Assembly: GCA_964580675.1 (NCBI GenBank)
Contig: CAZOLI010000007.1
Span: 52,168-116,167, forward strand
Length of the DNA stretch: 64,000 nucleotides
Direction of reading: 5' to 3'
DNA from: CAZOLI01 sp964580675
GTDB lineage: Bacteria > Planctomycetota > MHYJ01 > CAYXQY01
The notes under the pieces are model-generated. The model ran no database searches. It saw nothing but the letters and a program-made list of their open reading frames with translations, and had not been told where the DNA came from. The position numbers and the translations under genes are program-made. The stretch's first letter is position 1. Each line of letters starts with the position of its first letter. This document shows positions 58,834-64,000 of this stretch, piece by piece.

Positions 58834-60600
58834 ATGGGCAACATTCAGAAGTTACCCAGGATTCTGGTCAATCAAATTGCGGCCGGCGAAGTCATCGAAC
58901 GGCCGGCGTCCGTGGTGAAGGAACTCGTGGAAAATTCGCTCGATGCGGGGGCCGAAAAAATTCATGTCGAACTTGAAGAAGGGGGCAAAAAACGGGTTCG
59001 CGTGACGGACGACGGCTCGGGAATATCGGCCTCGGACCTCCCGCTGGCCATACGGAGCCATGCCACAAGCAAGATCCGGGAACCCGACGAACTGCAGGCC
59101 ATTGACACCCTCGGGTTTCGTGGAGAGGCCCTGGCAAGCATCTGTTCGGTATCCGATTGTACGGTCACTTCACGGCCCCCGGGATCCGATACCGCACACC
59201 GCATACGCTCCAGGGGAGGGGACGCCGAAGACGTCGAGGAGATATCGGCTCCGGAGGGAACCTGCGTGGACGTTCGGAACCTTTTTTTCTGTACGCCCGC
59301 CCGGCGAAAATTCCTGAAAAACGTCGGTACGGAACTGGGCCACTGTACCGACCGGATAACGGAGTTTGCACTTGCCCACCCTTCGGTTCGGTTTGAACTG
59401 GACCACGACGGGGAGCGGATTTTCACACTCCCCGCGGTGGCGGATCGATTGGAACGAATCAAACGATTCTATGGTTCCAAACTCGCGGAGCAACTTACCG
59501 ACTTCGAGGAAGAAACCGATCTGGGACGGTTCTCCGGTTTGCTCGGGCCCCCTTCCCTTACCCGGCCAAACGCAAAACTGATTCAGTTCTTCCTCAATGG
59601 ACGAAGCATCCAGAGCCGGGACCTGTACTCGGCCGTTATGGATGCATACGGAGACCTTGTTCCCTCCAGCAAAAAGCCGGTCGTGTTCCTGTTTCTGGAT
59701 CTTCACGCCGACGAAGTGGACCTGAACGTACACCCGACCAAGGAGGAAGTTCGGTTCCGGAGCCGATGGAAACTTCGGGATCAACTAAAAAACGCCATTC
59801 AGAACACCGTGCTCGAAGAGTCGGGAGCTCCCTCCGCCTCCGGAAGCCTGCGGGAACCCCAACTCGAAGCCGGCGGCACACGGGAGAATGGTTCAAACGA
59901 CAAAAACGAAAACATCCGAAATGCGATTGAGGCCTTCTTCGAGGACCGGGAGGAGTCATCACCGGTCTCCGAACCGGCCCCGTCGTCCACCGGTGTTCTT
60001 TCGAGCAACGGCCAGCGACAATCGGGAACAAACAAATATTTGCAGGTGCACAACACCTTTATCATCGAGGAAATACAGGACGGCATCCTCCTCATCGATC
60101 AACACGCACTTCACGAACGCGTCATCTACCACGATCTTCATCAAAACGTCCAGGAAAATCAGATGCCGTCCCAGAAACTGCTCAGTCCCGCCGTTGTGGA
60201 ACTGACCGGCAAACAAAAGAGGGACGTGGAACAGCATACGGCGGCGTTAAAACAGATCGGGTTCGAGGTGGAGGATTTTGGCCGTGGAACGGTGGCCGTC
60301 CGTTCCGTGCCCGCGCTGCCGAAACAAACGTCGGACCCCGGTGAACTCCTGCTGAACACACTTGATGACCTGAACGAGGGGGTGGGGGAAAAAGGTTCTC
60401 ACAGTGAAGTCGACCGGGTGATCCGTCTGATCTCCTGTCATTCGGCCGTAAAAGCTGGGGATGAACTCCATCAAAAAGAAATCAAGAACTTGCTTGATCG
60501 TCGAGATCAGGTCGAAACCTCCCATTCCTGCGTGCACGGCCGTCCCACGTCGCTCAAACTGACACTGGAGGATCTGGAAAAACGATTCCTCCGCCGGTAA
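58834..60600 (+). CDS. mutL: DNA mismatch repair protein MutL
   Basis: MutL links mismatch recognition by MutS to strand cutting. The 588-residue protein has the GHKL ATPase (about 1-330): NQIAAGEVIERPASVVKELV, DAGAEKIHVE, VTDDGSGI and GFRGEALASI. The C-terminal dimerisation domain has LLIDQHALHERVIY, SCHSAVKAGDELHQKE and CVHGRPTSL. In endonuclease-type MutL the metal motif is DQHA-x2-E-x4-E; here the first part is present but the second Glu position is His (ERVIYH). The ATG has GAGGGG upstream. No mutS is in the window. Nicking activity is thus uncertain. Confidence 0.95.
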   Translation: MGNIQKLPRILVNQIAAGEVIERPASVVKELVENSLDAGAEKIHVELEEGGKKRVRVTDDGSGISASDLPLAIRSHATSKIREPDELQAIDTLGFRGEALASICSVSDCTVTSRPPGSDTAHRIRSRGGDAEDVEEISAPEGTCVDVRNLFFCTPARRKFLKNVGTELGHCTDRITEFALAHPSVRFELDHDGERIFTLPAVADRLERIKRFYGSKLAEQLTDFEEETDLGRFSGLLGPPSLTRPNAKLIQFFLNGRSIQSRDLYSAVMDAYGDLVPSSKKPVVFLFLDLHADEVDLNVHPTKEEVRFRSRWKLRDQLKNAIQNTVLEESGAPSASGSLREPQLEAGGTRENGSNDKNENIRNAIEAFFEDREESSPVSEPAPSSTGVLSSNGQRQSGTNKYLQVHNTFIIEEIQDGILLIDQHALHERVIYHDLHQNVQENQMPSQKLLSPAVVELTGKQKRDVEQHTAALKQIGFEVEDFGRGTVAVRSVPALPKQTSDPGELLLNTLDDLNEGVGEKGSHSEVDRVIRLISCHSAVKAGDELHQKEIKNLLDRRDQVETSHSCVHGRPTSLKLTLEDLEKRFLRR

Positions 60601-60860
60601 CCTCCTCCAGAGGGATAAACCCCATCCATGGGTCTGACCGCTTTCATCCCGGAACGAACACCCTCACATTTTTCGGAGGAACCCTGCAAATAAATGCCGC
60701 TTCCCTTAATATGTTACGTCCATCCTTTTCCCGACGGAGTTCAGGTAGATTCTCCTCCTTCATTGAGGATGACCCGGCCGGAACCCGGATGCGACCTCGA
60801 AACCGACAACCGGTTCGAACATCATTTTAAATATACTCCTGCAAAACAGACATCGGGGCC

Positions 60861-62219
60861 ATGAACCGAAACTGGAACCAGTACCTGAACCGATTACAGA
60901 ACGCCGGGGAAGGGTATGAATTTAATACCATTAATCCGGCTCCCGGATATCAAATACACATACAGACGTCGGAACGATTTAAAACGGTCGCGGTGTCCCA
61001 CGTCAACTGCAACCGCATGGGACCGAACGCCGCGGAACATGCGCTGGTGCCCATGATTCTTCGTGATGGCTGTCGTGGATACCCCGACCAGCAGGCCATC
61101 GCGGAACGCCTTCAGCACCTGTACGGGGCTTCCATTGACGTGAATGTCCAGAAATTCGGTTTGTCCCATCTCCAGCTCTTTTCCCTGTCGTACGTGTCGC
61201 CTCAATATCTTCCCGACCGGGATCATGGAGACGTCGAGCGGGAGGCGTTGACCCTTTTTCAGCGGATGCTCGGGCAACCGGTCCCCCCGGAGGAGAAGGA
61301 CGGCGGCTCACAAGAACAGAACCGGGGATTCCGAACGTCCTTTTTCCGCAAAGAAAAGAAAAATCTGGCGTCACTTGTCGAATCCCTGCGTGAAAACAGA
61401 AGGAAATACGCGACCCTCCGCTGTATTCGCCATCTCTACCGGGAACAGCCCTTTCGTTATTCCCGTTACGGCGACCTGGACCGTGTGAATAACCTGGACC
61501 GGGAAACCGTTTACGACCACTACCGGAAGACGTTGAAATCAGGCGAGTTGCACACCATCGTCACGGGAAACGTTAACCCATCCCGAATTGCGGACCAGTT
61601 TCGGAACGAATTTGTGGAGATGCTTCCCGATCGGGAACCGTCCTCCCTGCAACCCGTGCTGAAATCCGGGGAAACATCCCCGGAGGAGCCGGACGAAATA
61701 ACGGAAGAAGCTGGCGGAGACCAGGGGTGGCTCCTCCTCGGCCACCGGACACCGTACACCCTCGGCTCCGATGAGGTATACCGGCTCTCCGTCACGTCTG
61801 CACTTCTGGGGGGATTTCCTCACAGTATTCTGTTCCAGTCCGTGCGGGAGGAACACGGGCTTGCGTATTCCATTAACACGTCGGTTGACCGAACCACCGG
61901 CTTGTTTCTGGTCACGGCCGGCATTGATCCCGATCAAAAAGAACAAACCCTCGAGGCCATACAGAGTGCCTTCAAGCAGGTCCGGGAAGGAGCTTTCCCG
62001 GACTCGCTCCTGCAGATGACCCGGATAAAACTACTGGAACGACTGGTATCACTTCAGGACAACCCATCGGGGAAAGCCTTATCCTACCTGAAACGATACC
62101 ACGCCGGACAGGTCGAATCACTCACCACAATTGCCGAAAAAATCATGAGCGTTGACGTCGAAGACGTGCGGGACACCGCGAACGACCTCGAAACGGACCT
62201 TGTTTATTTCCTGACGTAA
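60861..62219 (+). CDS. M16-family peptidase-like protein lacking the zinc motif (YfmF-like)
   Basis: The 452-residue protein has the M16 fold pattern: an N-terminal half with AEHALVPMILRDGCRGYPDQQAIAERL and LYGASIDVNVQKFGLSHLQLFSL, and a second half with LLGGFPHSILFQSVREEHGLAYSINTSV and LQMTRIKLLERLVSLQDNP. The zinc motif HxxEH of active M16 peptidases is absent at its expected place. This matches the inactive YfmF-type subunit, which normally pairs with an active YfmH-type subunit; no such partner lies next to it. The gene is followed nine bases later by pdxH. Function is inferred from family resemblance only. Confidence 0.75.
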   Translation: MNRNWNQYLNRLQNAGEGYEFNTINPAPGYQIHIQTSERFKTVAVSHVNCNRMGPNAAEHALVPMILRDGCRGYPDQQAIAERLQHLYGASIDVNVQKFGLSHLQLFSLSYVSPQYLPDRDHGDVEREALTLFQRMLGQPVPPEEKDGGSQEQNRGFRTSFFRKEKKNLASLVESLRENRRKYATLRCIRHLYREQPFRYSRYGDLDRVNNLDRETVYDHYRKTLKSGELHTIVTGNVNPSRIADQFRNEFVEMLPDREPSSLQPVLKSGETSPEEPDEITEEAGGDQGWLLLGHRTPYTLGSDEVYRLSVTSALLGGFPHSILFQSVREEHGLAYSINTSVDRTTGLFLVTAGIDPDQKEQTLEAIQSAFKQVREGAFPDSLLQMTRIKLLERLVSLQDNPSGKALSYLKRYHAGQVESLTTIAEKIMSVDVEDVRDTANDLETDLVYFLT

Positions 62220-62228
62220 CACTTCATC

Positions 62229-62873
62229 ATGAGCGAACACGAATCGGAACAGCGAAGGCGGGACTACCGTGGAAATCCCCTGGAGCGGTCCGATCTCCGG
62301 CCCGACCCGCATGATCAGTTTGCGGACTGGTTCCAGGAAGCGGTGGACGCCGACATTGATTTGCCGGACGCAACCGCGCTGGCCACGACGGATCAAAAGG
62401 GGGCTCCCTCCGTGCGGATGGTTCTGCTGAAAGAACACGGACCGGACGATTTCGTGTTCTACACGGATTACGAAAGTCGGAAGGGCCGGGAGCTGGAACA
62501 AAACGAAAACGCCGCACTCGTCCTCTACTGGAAAGAACTGGATCGGCAGGTCCGGTTGGAAGGAACGGTATCCAGGATTTCCGAAGAACGTTCGCGTTCC
62601 TATTTCCAGTCCCGACCGAGGAAAAGCCAGATCGCCGCCCACGCCTCCAGACAGAGTGAGCCGGTTTCGGACCGATCCTCGCTTGAAGCGGCATTTCGGA
62701 GGGAGAAGGAAAAGTTTGAAGGAGAGGACGTGCCACTTCCCGAAAACTGGGGAGGCTACCGGCTCCGGGCGAATGAATTTATCTTCTGGCAGGGACGGCC
62801 CGGTCGACTTCACGATCGATTCCGTTACCGGAAGGACGGCGAAGACTGGACCATTACTCGTTTATCGCCATGA
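62229..62873 (+). CDS. pdxH: Pyridoxamine 5'-phosphate oxidase
   Basis: PdxH oxidises pyridoxine or pyridoxamine phosphate to pyridoxal phosphate with FMN. The 214-residue protein shows LATTDQKGAPSVRMVLLKEHG, FVFYTDYESRKGRELEQN, ALVLYWKELDRQVRLEG, YFQSRPRKSQIAAHASRQSE and ENWGGYRLRANEFIFWQGRPGRLHDR, all typical of PdxH. The TGA stop overlaps the ATG of polA (ATGA), so the two are translationally coupled. Cofactor residues are intact. The N-terminus begins at the first in-frame ATG without a clear ribosome binding site. Confidence 0.95.
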   Translation: MSEHESEQRRRDYRGNPLERSDLRPDPHDQFADWFQEAVDADIDLPDATALATTDQKGAPSVRMVLLKEHGPDDFVFYTDYESRKGRELEQNENAALVLYWKELDRQVRLEGTVSRISEERSRSYFQSRPRKSQIAAHASRQSEPVSDRSSLEAAFRREKEKFEGEDVPLPENWGGYRLRANEFIFWQGRPGRLHDRFRYRKDGEDWTITRLSP

Positions 62874-64000
62874 GCAAAAAACTGTACCTCGTTGACGGCT
62901 CCTCCTATCTCTTCCGTGCCTACCACGCGATGGGGGACCTCCGGAACGCGGATGATTTTCCCACCGGGGCGGCCTTCAATTTCACGCAGATGGTAAACCG
63001 TCTCATTGACGAGGAGGACGCGGACCACATTGCGGTGGTGTTCGATCCGGAAGGAGACTCGTTTCGGAAGGAACTGTACGAACCGTACAAGGAAAACCGG
63101 GACGAGACCCCGGAGGACCTGGTCAAACAGATCCCGTGGGTCATGGACATACTCGACGCACTCGGTGTGCCCCGTGTGTCCGTCGAAAACTACGAGGCGG
63201 ACGACGTCATTGCCACCCTGACCAGGAAGGCAAAGAACAGTGATTTTGACGAAGTGGTCCTGGTAAGTTCGGACAAGGATCTGACACAGCTCCTGGATGA
63301 ACAGGTGCGAATGTACGACACCATGCGGGACCGGTGGATGGACGAAGAATACGTCCGGGAACGCTACGGGGTTCGAAAACCGGCGCAGATGGTGGATTAC
63401 CTGGCCATGATGGGAGACACCAGTGATAACGTGCCCGGCATCTCCGGCATTGGTGAAAAAAGTGCGAAGAAATTGCTCCAGCAATTCGAAACCATGGAGG
63501 AAGCCCTGGAGAATTCGGACCAGATCGAATCCACCCGAATTCGCAACGCGATAAAATCAGCGGAGGTTGACCCGGACACATTTAAGGACCTGATCCGGCT
63601 CCGGGAAGACGCACCGGTGGACGTGGACCCCGCGGATCTCACCCTGTCCGAACAGGACACCGATAAACTCCGCGAGATTTACAAGAAACTCGATTTCAAC
63701 AATTTGCTGGACGAGCTGCCTCCCGAGCGGTCACTGGATGAATCAACCTTCGAAACGATCACGTCGGCGTCAATGCTTGAGGAACTGGTTTCGGAAGTGA
63801 AGGAAGCAGGCCGATTTACGTTCGACCTGGAAACCGACGGTCTGAACCCGCACACCTGCTCGATCGTTGGATACGCCATCGCCCTCGAGGACCGTGCGTG
63901 CTATATTCCCACGGGCCATACACAGGGTCGAACGGAGGAACAGATCGACGATGAGGTCGTGCGCAATCACCTGACCCCTCTACTTTCGGATCCCGAAATA
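62870..64000 (+). CDS. polA: DNA polymerase I, N-terminal part
   Basis: The reading frame starts at the ATG at 62870 and runs off the window after 377 codons. It begins KKLYLVDGSSYLFRAYHAM, as in PolA. The 5'-3' exonuclease domain shows YEADDVIATL, VSSDKDLTQLL and MMGDTSDNVPGISGIGEKSA. Near the window edge the 3'-5' exonuclease domain starts with FTFDLETDGLNPH, where Asp and Glu of the DxE motif are present, so proofreading is likely active. PolA fills gaps in replication and repair. The polymerase domain lies outside the window. Coupled to pdxH by a 4-base overlap. Confidence 0.96.
   Translation, partial: MSKKLYLVDGSSYLFRAYHAMGDLRNADDFPTGAAFNFTQMVNRLIDEEDADHIAVVFDPEGDSFRKELYEPYKENRDETPEDLVKQIPWVMDILDALGVPRVSVENYEADDVIATLTRKAKNSDFDEVVLVSSDKDLTQLLDEQVRMYDTMRDRWMDEEYVRERYGVRKPAQMVDYLAMMGDTSDNVPGISGIGEKSAKKLLQQFETMEEALENSDQIESTRIRNAIKSAEVDPDTFKDLIRLREDAPVDVDPADLTLSEQDTDKLREIYKKLDFNNLLDELPPERSLDESTFETITSASMLEELVSEVKEAGRFTFDLETDGLNPHTCSIVGYAIALEDRACYIPTGHTQGRTEEQIDDEVVRNHLTPLLSDPEI

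Overview
The window comes from a Gram-negative (diderm) bacterium. It carries a lipid A block (lpxD, fused lpxC-fabZ, lpxA, lpxB), the outer-membrane assembly genes bamA and skp, an RseP-type site-2 protease, the first MEP-pathway isoprenoid enzyme (dxr), hslVU and a bacterial initiator tRNA. The phylum is not certain. The LpxC-FabZ fusion, a Gfo/Idh oxidoreductase between lpxA and lpxB, several prepilin-type proteins without assembly genes and many secreted proteins of unknown function suggest a PVC/FCB-like or candidate-phylum lineage rather than Proteobacteria. Many soluble proteins are strikingly rich in Asp and Glu, which may mean a saline habitat (inference). Promoters of TTGxxx-17-TAxxxT type are visible before many genes; the best match to consensus precedes the tRNA. 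No CRISPR array, insertion sequence, prophage or rRNA was seen.

Layout. 1-3.4 kb (minus): start of a tyrosine recombinase, a lipoprotein with a predicted CsgG/LpoB-like fold, and a biotin carboxylase plus biotin carrier pair. 3.6-8.3 kb (plus): a small lipoprotein, then an operon of five pseudopilin-like proteins. 8.5-13.5 kb: an RND efflux pair followed by an overlapping gene for a FliG-like protein. 13.5-18.5 kb: a SWIM/SNF2 helicase and DnaB. 18.6-26.5 kb: a haloalkane-dehalogenase-like hydrolase, a divergent argininosuccinate synthase, CinA/PncC, and a minus-strand block dxr, rseP, LSm-like protein, UbiA-like protein, with tRNA-fMet upstream. 26.5-29.4 kb: unknown proteins and rplU. 29.4-39.6 kb: the envelope block bamA, skp, lpxD, lpxC-fabZ, lpxA, gfo/idh, lpxB, scpA. 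39.9-48.9 kb: DinG-like helicase, RfbD, then minus-strand argF, arcC, an acyl-CoA synthetase (ADP-forming family) and a WecA/WbqC pair. 49.5-52.7 kb: hpf, ptsN, an HPr gene, ptsI. 52.8-64 kb: secreted unknown proteins, hslVU, a membrane-anchored beta-rich protein, mutL, an M16-like protein, pdxH and the start of polA.

How the genes fit together. bamA/skp and the lpx genes form one outer-membrane biogenesis unit. The oxidoreductase between lpxA and lpxB may prepare an amino-sugar lipid A precursor. Carbamate kinase, ornithine carbamoyltransferase and the acyl-CoA synthetase lie together and all belong to families that can make ATP at substrate level, though the synthetase lacks its usual phospho-histidine. 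hpf-ptsN-HPr-ptsI is a regulatory phosphorelay without sugar permeases. Both window edges cut genes: the recombinase at base 1 and DNA polymerase I at base 64000.
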